From contig NZ_JBEWSZ010000001.1 of the NCBI RefSeq assembly GCF_040537815.1, positions 4,588,001 to 4,652,000 on the forward strand: 64,000 nt of DNA. The letters run 5' to 3'. The stretch is from Mesorhizobium shangrilense. Lineage in GTDB: Bacteria > Pseudomonadota > Alphaproteobacteria > Rhizobiales > Rhizobiaceae. The translations under genes were made by a program, and so were the position numbers. The notes under the pieces are model-generated. The model was not told the origin of the DNA and searched no databases. It saw nothing but the letters and a program-made list of their open reading frames with translations. Shown one piece after another: positions 51,107 to 59,488 of the stretch (the stretch's first letter is position 1; each line of letters starts with the position of its first letter).

Positions 51107-51702
51107 CCAGGACACGCATTCCCAATCTGGGCGGCGCCAGGGCCTTCGTCCTGCATCGCCCGCATCCGACGGTGCAGGCGATCACCCGGCAATTGTCGGC
51201 CATCGGCCTGAACACAGTGGACTGCTGGCCGGAGCTGCCGGCCGAGGCGCTGGCCGCCGATTTCGTCTTCTTCGACGCCGACCTCGGCTTCGACGAACAG
51301 TTTCCCTGGAAGCCGGGCGAGGCGCCGATGCCGCTGGTGGCGCTGATCGGCTCGGAGGCGCCGGGCCGCATCGAATGGGCGCTGTCGCACAAGGCCGATG
51401 CCCAGTTGTTGAAGCCGGTCGGCAATGCCGGCGTCTACAGCGCGCTTTTGATCGCGCGCCAGAGCTTTGAAGCGCGAAAACACCTGGCTAGCGAGATTGC
51501 AGCGCTTCGCCAGCGTGTCGCGGAGCGACAGACCATCGTGCGCGCGGTCGAGGCGCTGTCGAAAGGCGCGGAAGACGGCCGCGCCTACGCACAGCTGCGC
51601 TCGCTGGCCATGAGCTGGCAGATCAGCATCGAGGAGGCCGCGCGCCGCATCGTGGCGATGACGGATAAGGAGGGCAGCGATGACCAATCCCATCGCGCCT
51701 GA
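51103..51702 (+). CDS. AmiR-type ANTAR antitermination regulator
   Basis: A 199-residue protein. Residues 1-125 look like a pseudo-receiver domain: ARAFVLHRPHPTVQAITRQL, ADFVFFDADLGFDEQFPW and LVALIGSEAPGRIEWALSHK with LLKPVGNAGVYSALL, lacking the usual phosphorylated Asp environment. A coiled coil follows (FEARKHLASEIAALRQRVAE) and then the three-helix ANTAR domain: RQTIVRAVEALSKGAEDGRA and YAQLRSLAMSWQISIEEAAR with RRIV. ANTAR domains bind paired hairpins in leader RNA and prevent termination. The layout receiver-coiled coil-ANTAR is that of AmiR, and the gene is coupled to the AmiC-like gene by a GTGA overlap. Confidence 0.88.
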   Translation: MTRTRIPNLGGARAFVLHRPHPTVQAITRQLSAIGLNTVDCWPELPAEALAADFVFFDADLGFDEQFPWKPGEAPMPLVALIGSEAPGRIEWALSHKADAQLLKPVGNAGVYSALLIARQSFEARKHLASEIAALRQRVAERQTIVRAVEALSKGAEDGRAYAQLRSLAMSWQISIEEAARRIVAMTDKEGSDDQSHRA

Positions 51703-52588
51703 TCTTCCGGCAGCAGCGCGCATGCCGGGCAAGCCAAGGGCCGGCGTCTGGCGTCGGCTGCTGCAGCGTCCGCTGGCGCTGATCGGCCTGCTGATCGTCG
51801 CCATCGTGGTGGGTGGCGCCATCCTGGCGCCGTGGCTGACCGGCTATGATCCCAACGAGCAGATGTTCGACGGCCTGACCATCGAGGGCTCGCCGCTGCC
51901 GCCGAGCGCTCATTTCTGGCTGGGCACGGACCTGCTCGGCCGCGACCTGCTGACGCGCATCCTCTACGGCGCGCGCACATCGCTGATCATCGGCGTCGTC
52001 GCCAATGGCGTGGCGCTGCTGATCGGCACGCTGGTCGGCGTGACCGCCGGTTATTTCCGCGGCTGGATCGGCAGCGTGCTGATGCGGTTCACCGACCTGA
52101 TGATGGCCTTTCCGGCGCTGCTGCTGGCGATTTGTCTGGCGGCGGTGTTCCAGCCGAGCCTGTGGATCGTCGCCATGGTCATCGCGCTGGTGAACTGGGT
52201 GCAGACGGCACGCGTCATCTACACGGAAACCAGTTCGCTGTCCGAGCGCGAGTTCATCGACGCCGAGCGCACCATCGGCGCCAGCGCACCGCGCATCCTG
52301 TTTCGCCACATCCTGCCGCATTTGCTGCCGACCATCATCGTCTGGGGCACGCTGGGCATCTCGACCACGGTGCTTTTGGAAGCGACGCTCTCCTTCCTCG
52401 GCATAGGCGTGCAGCCGCCCACCGCATCCTGGGGCAACATCATCTTCGAGAACCAGACCTATTTCCAGGCAGCGCCCTGGCTGGTGTTCTTCCCGGGTGC
52501 GGCGATCCTGGCGCTGGCGCTGGCCTTCAACCTGATCGGCGATGCGCTGCGCGACATCCTCGACCCGACGCAAAGAGGCCGGGCATGA
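51680..52588 (+). CDS. Opp/Dpp-family ABC permease (DppC-like)
   Basis: A 302-residue permease. It has an N-terminal helix after a polar lead (LALIGLLIVAIVVGGAILAP), then the OppC motif FWLGTDLLGRDLLTRILYGA, five further helices, and the EAA loop EFIDAERTIGASAPRILFRH with ILPHLLPTIIVWGTLGI. The start overlaps the AmiR-like gene by 23 bases; GGAGGG lies six bases ahead of the ATG. The permease order is C before B, the reverse of the common opp order. It forms the channel together with the next gene product; the substrate is inferred to be a short amide or amide-bearing peptide from the linked hydrolase. Confidence 0.94.
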   Translation: MTNPIAPDLPAAARMPGKPRAGVWRRLLQRPLALIGLLIVAIVVGGAILAPWLTGYDPNEQMFDGLTIEGSPLPPSAHFWLGTDLLGRDLLTRILYGARTSLIIGVVANGVALLIGTLVGVTAGYFRGWIGSVLMRFTDLMMAFPALLLAICLAAVFQPSLWIVAMVIALVNWVQTARVIYTETSSLSEREFIDAERTIGASAPRILFRHILPHLLPTIIVWGTLGISTTVLLEATLSFLGIGVQPPTASWGNIIFENQTYFQAAPWLVFFPGAAILALALAFNLIGDALRDILDPTQRGRA

Positions 52589-53505
52589 TCGCCTATCTTG
52601 GCCGCCGCATCATCCAGTCGGCGCTGATCCTGCTCGGCGTCTCGCTGATCACCTTCGCGCTGCTCTATCTGCTGCCCGCCGATCCCGTGAGGCAAATCGC
52701 CGGCCGCAGCGCCACGCCCGAAACCGTCGAGAATATCCGCCGCCAGCTCGGCCTCGACCAGCCTTTCGTCGTCCAGTACTGGCACTACCTGACCAGCCTG
52801 CTCAGCGGTGACCTCGGCCGCTCCTACATCCAGCGCTCGCAGGTCACCGAGCTCATCGTCTCGCGGCTGCCGGCGAGCCTGCTTTTGATGGTCGGCGCCA
52901 TCCTGTGCGAACTGGCGATCGGCCTGACCATGGGTCTCATCGCGGCCATCAAGCGCGGCACCGCAACCGACCAGTCGCTGATGGTCGCCTCCTTCGTCGG
53001 CGTGTCGGCGCCGCAATTCGTCGTCGGCCTGCTGCTGCTCTACGTGTTTGCCGTGCGGCTCGGCTGGTTTCCGATCGGCGGCTACGGGACCTGGCGCCAC
53101 CTGGTGCTGCCGTCGCTGACCATGGGCATACTCGGCGCCGGCTGGTACGCGCGCATGATGCGCTCGTCGATGATCGACGTGCTCCGGCAGGACTATGTGC
53201 GCACCGCGCGCGCCAAGGGCCTGGCGCGCCGCGCCATCCTCTTCCGCCACGCCCTGCCCAACGCCATCCTGCCGGTGATCGCCATGATCGGCATCGACAT
53301 CGGCATCTTCATGGGCGGCATCGTGGTGGTCGAAAGCGTGTTCGGCTGGCCGGGCATCGGCCAGCTCGCCTGGCAGGCCATCCAGCGCGTCGACATTCCA
53401 ATCATCATGGGCGTCACGCTGGTCTCGGCCTGCGCCATCGTGCTCGGCAACCTCCTGGCCGACATCATCGCGCCCTTCATCGACCCCCGTATCAAACTGA
53501 GATGA
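52585..53505 (+). CDS. Opp/Dpp-family ABC permease (DppB-like)
   Basis: A 306-residue permease starting MIAYLGRRIIQSALILLGVS, the usual DppB N-terminus, with PADPVRQIAGRSATPETVEN and RRQLGLDQPFVVQYWHYLTS of the periplasmic N-terminal domain. The EAA loop is DYVRTARAKGLARRAILFRH plus ALPNAILPVIAMIG, and the end is ADIIAPFIDPRIKLR. The ATG overlaps the stop of the preceding permease (ATGA). The frame is open far upstream through the other permease, but only this start aligns with the family. Functions as one half of the inner-membrane channel. Confidence 0.94.
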   Translation: MIAYLGRRIIQSALILLGVSLITFALLYLLPADPVRQIAGRSATPETVENIRRQLGLDQPFVVQYWHYLTSLLSGDLGRSYIQRSQVTELIVSRLPASLLLMVGAILCELAIGLTMGLIAAIKRGTATDQSLMVASFVGVSAPQFVVGLLLLYVFAVRLGWFPIGGYGTWRHLVLPSLTMGILGAGWYARMMRSSMIDVLRQDYVRTARAKGLARRAILFRHALPNAILPVIAMIGIDIGIFMGGIVVVESVFGWPGIGQLAWQAIQRVDIPIIMGVTLVSACAIVLGNLLADIIAPFIDPRIKLR

Positions 53506-53557
53506 GCATCAAGCTCAGATGAAACCAAGAAAACAAGCCAATGAAAGGGAACATAAA

Positions 53558-55201
53558 ATGAAGAAGTTTCTGGCCTCCACCGTGGCGGCATCGGCGCTGG
53601 CGCTGATGCTCGGCATGACAAGCGTTCGCGCCGAAGACACGATCGATCCCAACGCCAAGCAGGGCGGCGCCATCACCATCACCTACAAGGACGATGTCGC
53701 GACCCTCGATCCGGCGATCGGCTATGACTGGCAGAACTGGTCGATGATCAAGAGCCTGTTCGACGGGCTGATGGACTATGAGCCGGGCACCACCAACCTG
53801 AAGCCCGATCTCGCCGAAAGCTATGACATCTCGCCCGACGGCAAGACCTTCACCTTCAAGCTGCGCCATGGGGTGAAATTCCACAATGGCCGCGAGATGA
53901 CCGCCGACGACGTGAAATATTCGCTGGACCGCGTCACCAATCCGAAGACGCAGAGCCCCGGCGCCGGCTTCTTCGGCTCGATCAAGGGTTATGACGATGT
54001 CGCCGCCGGCAAGGCGACAAGCCTCTCCGGCGTCACCGTCGTCGATCCCTATACGGTCAAGTTCGAGCTGACCCGCCCCGACGCCACCTTCCTGCATGTC
54101 ATGGCCATCAACTTCTCGCATGTCGTGCCGAAGGAAGAGGTCGAGAAATATGGCGCCGATTTCGGCAAGCATCCGGTCGGCACCGGCGCCTTCAAGCTCG
54201 CTGAGTGGACGCTGGGACAGCGCATCGTCTTCGAGCGCAATGCGGATTACTGGCACAAGGGCCTGCCGCATCTCGACAAGATCACCTTCGAAATCGGCCA
54301 GGAGCCGATCGTGGCGCTGCTGCGCCTGCAGAAGGGCGAGATCGACGTGCCCGGCGACGGCATTCCGCCGGCCAAGTTCCAGGAAGTGATGGCCGATCCC
54401 GAGCAGAAGGCGCGCGTCGTCGAGGGCGGCCAACTGCACACCGGCTATGTCACCATGAACACCACCATGGCGCCCTTCGACAATGTGAAGGTGCGCCAGG
54501 CCGTCAACATGGCGATCAACAAGGCACGCGTCGTCCAGATCATCAACAACCGCGCCGTGCCGGCCAACCAGCCGCTGCCGCCGTCGATGCCGGGCTACGA
54601 CAAGGAATTCAAGGGCTATCCCTATGACGTCGCCAAGGCCAAGGCGCTGCTGGCCGAGGCCGGCCACGCCGATGGTTTCGAGACGCAACTGTTCGTCATG
54701 AACACCGACCCGAACCCGCGTATCGCCCAGGCGATCCAGCAGGATCTGGCGGCGATCGGCATCAAGGCCAGCATCCAGTCGCTGGCGCAAGCCAACGTCA
54801 TCGCCGCCGGCGGCGATAAGGCCGGCGCGCCGATGATCTGGTCCGGCGGCATGGCCTGGATCGCCGACTTCCCGGATCCGTCCAACTTCTACGGCCCGAT
54901 CCTCGGCTGCGCGGGTGCTGTTCCGGGCGGCTGGAACTGGTCGTGGTACTGCAACAAGGATCTCGACGCCAAGGCGGCCGAGGCCGACGCCATGGTCGAC
55001 CCGGCCAAGGCCGGCGAGCGCGACAAGATGTGGAGCGCGATCTATGAAAAGGTGATGGCGGACGCGCCCTGGGCGCCGGTGTTCAACGAGCAGCGCTTCA
55101 CCATGAAATCCGCGCGCATGGGCGGCGCCGACAACCTCTATGTCGACCCGGTCCATATCCCGATCAACTATGACAATGTGTACGTAAAAGATGTGCAATA
55201 A
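53558..55201 (+). CDS. peptide/amide ABC transporter substrate-binding protein (SBP family 5)
   Basis: A 547-residue periplasmic receptor. Signal peptide KKFLASTVAASALALMLGM, cut near VRA. The mature protein has the family-5 phrases GGAITITYKDDVATLDPAIG, LAESYDISPDGKTFTFKLRH with GVKFHNGREMTADDVKYSL, HPVGTGAFKLAEWTLGQRIV and NVKVRQAVNMAINKARVV. The family carries peptides, nickel, sugars and other ligands. The ATG at 53558 was preferred for the signal peptide it gives and AAGGGAA upstream. The 3' end overlaps the formamidase start by 11 bases, unusual for a binding-protein gene and evidence that uptake and hydrolysis are made together. Confidence 0.94.
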   Translation: MKKFLASTVAASALALMLGMTSVRAEDTIDPNAKQGGAITITYKDDVATLDPAIGYDWQNWSMIKSLFDGLMDYEPGTTNLKPDLAESYDISPDGKTFTFKLRHGVKFHNGREMTADDVKYSLDRVTNPKTQSPGAGFFGSIKGYDDVAAGKATSLSGVTVVDPYTVKFELTRPDATFLHVMAINFSHVVPKEEVEKYGADFGKHPVGTGAFKLAEWTLGQRIVFERNADYWHKGLPHLDKITFEIGQEPIVALLRLQKGEIDVPGDGIPPAKFQEVMADPEQKARVVEGGQLHTGYVTMNTTMAPFDNVKVRQAVNMAINKARVVQIINNRAVPANQPLPPSMPGYDKEFKGYPYDVAKAKALLAEAGHADGFETQLFVMNTDPNPRIAQAIQQDLAAIGIKASIQSLAQANVIAAGGDKAGAPMIWSGGMAWIADFPDPSNFYGPILGCAGAVPGGWNWSWYCNKDLDAKAAEADAMVDPAKAGERDKMWSAIYEKVMADAPWAPVFNEQRFTMKSARMGGADNLYVDPVHIPINYDNVYVKDVQ

Positions 55202-56135
55202 CTGCGATTACACCATCCACGGGCGCCACCATCATTTCGGCTGGGACAATTCCTTCGTCCCGGCCGAGACGGTGGCGCCCGGTTCGACCATCGAATTCCA
55301 GTGTCTCGATTCGTCAGGCGGCCAGTTGACGCCGGGCAGCACGGTCGGCGACATCGCCAAGCTCGACTTCGGCAAGATCAACCCGGTGACCGGGCCGATC
55401 TTCGTCGACGGCGCCGAGCCGGGTGATGCGCTCAAGGTGACGATCGAGATGTTCAAACCGTCCGGCTTCGGCTGGACGGCGAACATTCCGGGATTCGGCC
55501 TGCTCGCCGACGACTTCAAGGAGCCGGCGCTGAACATCTGGAAGTACGATCCCGCCTCGCTCGAGCCGGCTTTGTTCGGCAAGAACGGTCGCGTGCCGCT
55601 GAAGCCGTTTGCCGGCACCATCGGCAATGCGCCGGGTGAAAAGGGCCATCACTCGGTGGTGCCGCCGCGGCGTGTCGGCGGCAATCTCGACATCCGCGAT
55701 CTCGCCGCCGGCACTACACTTTACCTGCCCGTCGAAGTGGCGGGCGCCCTGTTCTCGGTCGGCGACACGCACGCCGCGCAAGGCGACGGCGAGGTCTGCG
55801 GCACGGCGATCGAAAGCCCGATGGACGTCGTGCTCAAACTCGATCTCGTCAAGGACGCCAGGTTGAAGACGCCGCGCTTCACCACGCCCGGGCCGGTGAC
55901 ACGCCATCTCGACGCCAAGGGCTATGAGGTGACGACCGGCATCGGGCCGGACCTGATGGCGGGCGCCAAGGAAGCGGTCGCCCAGATGGTCGACCTGCTT
56001 GCCGGCCGCTACCAGATCGACCCCGTCGAAGCCTATATGCTGGCCTCGGTCTGCGGCGACCTGCGCATCAGCGAGATCGTCGACATGCCGAACTGGGTGG
56101 TGTCGTTCTACTTCCCGCGCTGCGTGTTTGAATGA
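55191..56135 (+). CDS. acetamidase/formamidase family enzyme (FmdA/AmdA)
   Basis: A 314-residue amidohydrolase of the FmdA_AmdA fold. Conserved phrases are HFGWDNSFVPAETVAPGSTI, GKINPVTGPIFVDGAEPGDA with LKVTIEMFKPSGFGWT, VPLKPFAGTIGNAPGE, GGNLDIRDLAAGTTLYLPVE and FSVGDTHAAQGDGEVCGTAI. The VGDTHAAQGDGE segment holds metal and substrate residues. Family enzymes release ammonia from formamide, acetamide or similar short amides and are a different class from the AmiE nitrilase-fold amidase controlled by AmiC/AmiR in Pseudomonas. This member is shorter than the about 400-residue formamidases. It is cytoplasmic (no signal) and follows the binding-protein gene with overlap. Confidence 0.93.
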   Translation: MCNNCDYTIHGRHHHFGWDNSFVPAETVAPGSTIEFQCLDSSGGQLTPGSTVGDIAKLDFGKINPVTGPIFVDGAEPGDALKVTIEMFKPSGFGWTANIPGFGLLADDFKEPALNIWKYDPASLEPALFGKNGRVPLKPFAGTIGNAPGEKGHHSVVPPRRVGGNLDIRDLAAGTTLYLPVEVAGALFSVGDTHAAQGDGEVCGTAIESPMDVVLKLDLVKDARLKTPRFTTPGPVTRHLDAKGYEVTTGIGPDLMAGAKEAVAQMVDLLAGRYQIDPVEAYMLASVCGDLRISEIVDMPNWVVSFYFPRCVFE

Positions 56136-56156
56136 TGCTGCGTCGGCGCCAAGGCA

Positions 56157-56309
56157 CCCCCCTCTGCCCTGCCGGGCACCTCCCCCGCAAGGGGGGAGAT
56201 TGGCAATTTGTCCGCTGCGCCTTTTCTCAGGCGGTGGTGATTGGCGAAAGCCGGGGTGACCTCCGATCTCCCCCCTTGCGGGGGAGATCGCCGGCAGGCC
56301 ATAGGGGGG
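56157..56309. repeat. intergenic palindromic repeat, family 1, copy E
   Basis: Left arm CCCCCTCTGCCCTGCCGGG plus CTCCCCCGC..GGGGGGAG, right arm CTCCCCCTTGCGGGGGAG plus GCCGGCAGGCC; inner phrase GATTGGCAATTTGTCCGC. It sits inside the amide operon, between the hydrolase and ATPase genes, where it may cause partial termination or protect the upstream message. No promoter for the ATPase gene is obvious after it. Confidence 0.85.
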
Positions 56310-56346
56310 CGTGCCGGAGTAAATTCCTCTCCGGACCACACTCCCA

Positions 56347-58125
56347 ATGACCTCAGCTCGCGAAACAATCCTCGACATCGCCAACCTCTGCGTCAGCGTG
56401 CGCGGCGAGGATGGTGAGCGCGAGGTCGTGTCCGGTCTTTCGCTGCGGCTTTCGCGCGGCGAGACGCTTTGCATTGCCGGCGAATCGGGCTCCGGCAAAT
56501 CGATGACGTCGCTGGCGATCATGCAATTGCTGCCGCAGCCGGCGGCCCGCATCTCCGCCGGAACGATCCGGCTTCACGACAAGGGTCTGGGCGATACCGA
56601 ACTGACTGGTCTCAACGAACGGCAGATGCGGCGCATCCGCGGCAACCGCATCGCAATGATCTTCCAGGAGCCGATGACATCGCTGAACCCGGTGCTGTCG
56701 ATCGGCCGCCAGCTGACCGAATCCATCGAGGCGCATACCAGCCTGTCGCCAGCCGAGGCGCGCAGGCGCGCCATCGACGCGCTGAAGGCGGTGCGTATTT
56801 CCGAAGCCGAAAGCCGGCTGAAACAGTTTCCGCACGAGCTCTCCGGCGGCATGCGCCAGCGCGTGATGATTGCCATGGCGCTGGCGCTCGAGCCCGACGT
56901 GCTGATCGCCGACGAGCCCACGACGGCGCTCGACGTCACCGTTCAGGGCGAGGTGCTGGAACTGCTGCGCGACCTGCAGCGCGAACGTGGCACCAGCGTC
57001 ATCCTCATCACCCACGACATGGGCGTGGTCGCCGAAATGGCCGACCGCGTCATCATCATGCGGCATGGCCGCATGGTCGAGGAAGGCAAGGCCGCCGACA
57101 TCTTTGCCCGGCCGCAGGCCGCCTACACCAGGGAATTGCTGGCCGCCGTGCCGCGCATCGGCGCCGGCGTTGGCCGACAGGAATCCAGGGACACTGAAGC
57201 GGCGGCATCGGCAAATGTCGCCGAGGTCAAGGACCTGCATGTCCGCTTCGACCTGCATGGCGGCTTCTTCGGCCGAGTCAACCGCCGTGTCCACGCCGTC
57301 GAAGGCGTCAGCTTTTCGATCGCACCGAACGAGACGCTGGCGCTGGTCGGCGAGTCCGGCTGCGGCAAGTCGACGACCGCCAAGGCGCTGGCCGGGCTGG
57401 TGCCTTACAGCGGCGACATCGTCGTTGGCGGGCGCAACCTGTCGGGTCTTGGCCGCGACGAGCGCAAGGCGGTGCGCCGCGACGTGCAGATGATCTTCCA
57501 GGACCCCTTCGCCTCGCTCGACCCGCGCATGCGCGTCGGCGACCTCGTCGCCGAGCCGCTGGTGATCCACGGCATCGCTTCGAAGGAAGAGCGCAGAGAG
57601 CGTGTGGCGGCGCTTTTCGAGCGCGTCGGCCTGACGGCCGACCAGATGGAACTCTATCCGCACGAATTCTCAGGCGGTCAGCGCCAGCGCGTCTGCATTG
57701 CGCGTGCGCTGGCGCTACGGCCGAAGCTGATCATCGCCGACGAGAGCGTCTCGGCGCTCGACGTCTCCGTGCAGGCGCGCGTGCTCGACTTGCTGAAAGA
57801 GCTGCAGCGCGAGTTCGGCGTCGCCTATCTGTTCATTTCGCATGACATGGCGGTGGTCGAGAATATTTCCGACCGTGTCGCCGTCATGTATCTCGGCCAG
57901 ATCGTCGAGATGGGCACACGCGACCAGGTCTTCACCAACCCACGCCACCCCTACACGAAACGCCTGATCGAAGCCGTGCCGGTGCCCGATCCCGCGAGGC
58001 GAAGGAGCCGCTTCGCCCGGCTCGAGCAGGAGATCCCGAGCGCCACCCGCAAGATCGGCGAGGCGCCGATGAAGCTGATCCTGCAGGATTTTGGCAACGG
58101 GCACCTGGTCGCCGCCGAGGCCTGA
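56347..58125 (+). CDS. fused double ABC ATPase of the Opp/Dpp class
   Basis: A 592-residue protein joining DppD- and DppF-like domains. First domain: Walker A GESGSGKSM (45-53), MIFQEPMTSLNPVLSIGRQL, signature ELSGGMRQRVMIAMALALEP, Walker B VLIADEPTTALDV. Second domain: Walker A GESGCGKST (335-343), MIFQDPFASLDPRMRVGDLV, signature EFSGGQRQRVCIARALALRP and IIADESVSALDVSVQARVLD. The oligopeptide-type C-terminal tail NPRHPYTKRLIEAVPVPDP follows the second domain. This GsiA-like fusion powers both permeases encoded upstream. It is last in the operon, 211 bases after the hydrolase gene, with a repeat element between; the ribosome site is weak. Confidence 0.94.
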   Translation: MTSARETILDIANLCVSVRGEDGEREVVSGLSLRLSRGETLCIAGESGSGKSMTSLAIMQLLPQPAARISAGTIRLHDKGLGDTELTGLNERQMRRIRGNRIAMIFQEPMTSLNPVLSIGRQLTESIEAHTSLSPAEARRRAIDALKAVRISEAESRLKQFPHELSGGMRQRVMIAMALALEPDVLIADEPTTALDVTVQGEVLELLRDLQRERGTSVILITHDMGVVAEMADRVIIMRHGRMVEEGKAADIFARPQAAYTRELLAAVPRIGAGVGRQESRDTEAAASANVAEVKDLHVRFDLHGGFFGRVNRRVHAVEGVSFSIAPNETLALVGESGCGKSTTAKALAGLVPYSGDIVVGGRNLSGLGRDERKAVRRDVQMIFQDPFASLDPRMRVGDLVAEPLVIHGIASKEERRERVAALFERVGLTADQMELYPHEFSGGQRQRVCIARALALRPKLIIADESVSALDVSVQARVLDLLKELQREFGVAYLFISHDMAVVENISDRVAVMYLGQIVEMGTRDQVFTNPRHPYTKRLIEAVPVPDPARRRSRFARLEQEIPSATRKIGEAPMKLILQDFGNGHLVAAEA

Positions 58126-58329
58126 GGTCCGCATAACTCCAGTGTTTTCCGTGGTTCGCATACCGGTTTCGATCGCGGATATTGGCCACCGATCGCGCCC
58201 CGTCGCCAAAGGCCGGAAGCCGGCTCCCATCTCGGAACATGGCCCGGCTGTTTCACAAGTAAGCAACAGGCTGCTACGAATTGCGCGGGGGCAGGTTCGA
58301 CGACCGAATGTGCCGGGAGGACATCCAGG

Positions 58330-59247
58330 ATGCAGTTCAGGCGCAGGCAGAACACGGCCGCCATCCCCCGGACGGCGCCGGCCTTCGAGCATATCGTCAC
58401 CGAGGCAAGCGAGAGTTTCCTTTGGCGGCTCGACGACTATCCGTGGGAGCGCAATGTCTGGAACTTCCATCCGGAGTACGAGATCCACCTGCTAAGAAAG
58501 TCTTCCGGCGTGGTGCTGGTCGGCGACCATATCGGCGAGTTCGGGCCGGGCTACCTGACCATTGTCGGCGGCGGGCTGCCGCACGATTGGGTGACAGCGG
58601 TGCAGCCGGGCGAGTTGATCCAGGGCCGTGACATCGTCCTGCAATTCGACGCCGAGAGGTTACGGGGCTCGGCGGGCCTGTTGCCGGAACTGCGCGAACT
58701 GGAGCCGTTTCTCGAACGATCGTTGCGCGGCATGGTCTTTCACGGCCGGACGGCGCTGGAAGGCGCCGAACTGATGGAGCGGATGGGGGAGGTTAGCGGG
58801 CTAGGCAGGTTCTGTCTCTTCCTGCGCCTGGTCGATCTTCTCGCCCGGACCGATGAATATGAATTGTTGTCTTCGCCGGATTTCTCGCCGCTTCTCGATG
58901 CTGCGTCGCTGGACATCATCCAGCGCACGCTGACCTATCTGTTCCAGCATTTCACCGACGATCTGAAGTTGCCGGACGTGGCTGAAATCGCCGGCATGAC
59001 CGAAAGCACATTCTCGCGCTTCTTCCAGAAGAACACCGGCAACAGTTTTAGCGACCACCTTGCGAAGCTCCGACTCTGGCAGGCCTGCAAGCTCTTGGCG
59101 GACACCGATATTCCGATCACCGACATCTGTTTCCAGGTCGGCTACATGAACATCTCGAACTTCAACCGGGCCTTCATGCGCAAGCACCGGATGACGCCGT
59201 CATCCTATCGACGGCTGTCACGCCAGCGGCTGACACTTCGCGCATAA
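58330..59247 (+). CDS. AraC-family regulator with cupin sensor domain
   Basis: A 305-residue regulator. Residues about 45-130 form a cupin-like ligand domain (WNFHPEYEIHLLRKSSGVVL, VGDHIGEFGPGYLTIVGGGL, PHDWV). Residues about 200-298 are the AraC DNA-binding domain: LPDVAEIAGMTESTFSRFFQ with KNTGNSFSDHLAKLRLWQAC as first half and ITDICFQVGYMNISNFNRAF with MRKHRMTPSSYRR as second. The ribosome site GGGAGG precedes the ATG. It is followed on the same strand by a sugar/polyol ABC system, after a 241-base gap, and most likely activates it in response to the sugar. Confidence 0.92.
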   Translation: MQFRRRQNTAAIPRTAPAFEHIVTEASESFLWRLDDYPWERNVWNFHPEYEIHLLRKSSGVVLVGDHIGEFGPGYLTIVGGGLPHDWVTAVQPGELIQGRDIVLQFDAERLRGSAGLLPELRELEPFLERSLRGMVFHGRTALEGAELMERMGEVSGLGRFCLFLRLVDLLARTDEYELLSSPDFSPLLDAASLDIIQRTLTYLFQHFTDDLKLPDVAEIAGMTESTFSRFFQKNTGNSFSDHLAKLRLWQACKLLADTDIPITDICFQVGYMNISNFNRAFMRKHRMTPSSYRRLSRQRLTLRA

Positions 59248-59488
59248 GCGCTTCCTGAAAAGACCGTTTCAGACCCGATCGATACTCATGTGATGGGCTC
59301 CGCATCCGGATCCAGTATTTTGCAGCGCACAATGCATAAAAGTACAGGTCGCATGCAACGATGCTTCTAGCAACGTCTGCTGCAACTCCGCATCTTGGCG
59401 ATGGGTGGCATGTCACTCGGGCGATGGTGAGGATCGCATAATCCGAGGGCTTCGGCTTCCCGCGAAGTGTTCCTGGAGGAGAACGACC

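Noticed and set aside
53492..55198. 568-codon minus-strand frame opposite the family-5 binding protein
   Set aside because: The plus strand has signal peptide and family motifs throughout; the antisense product has none.
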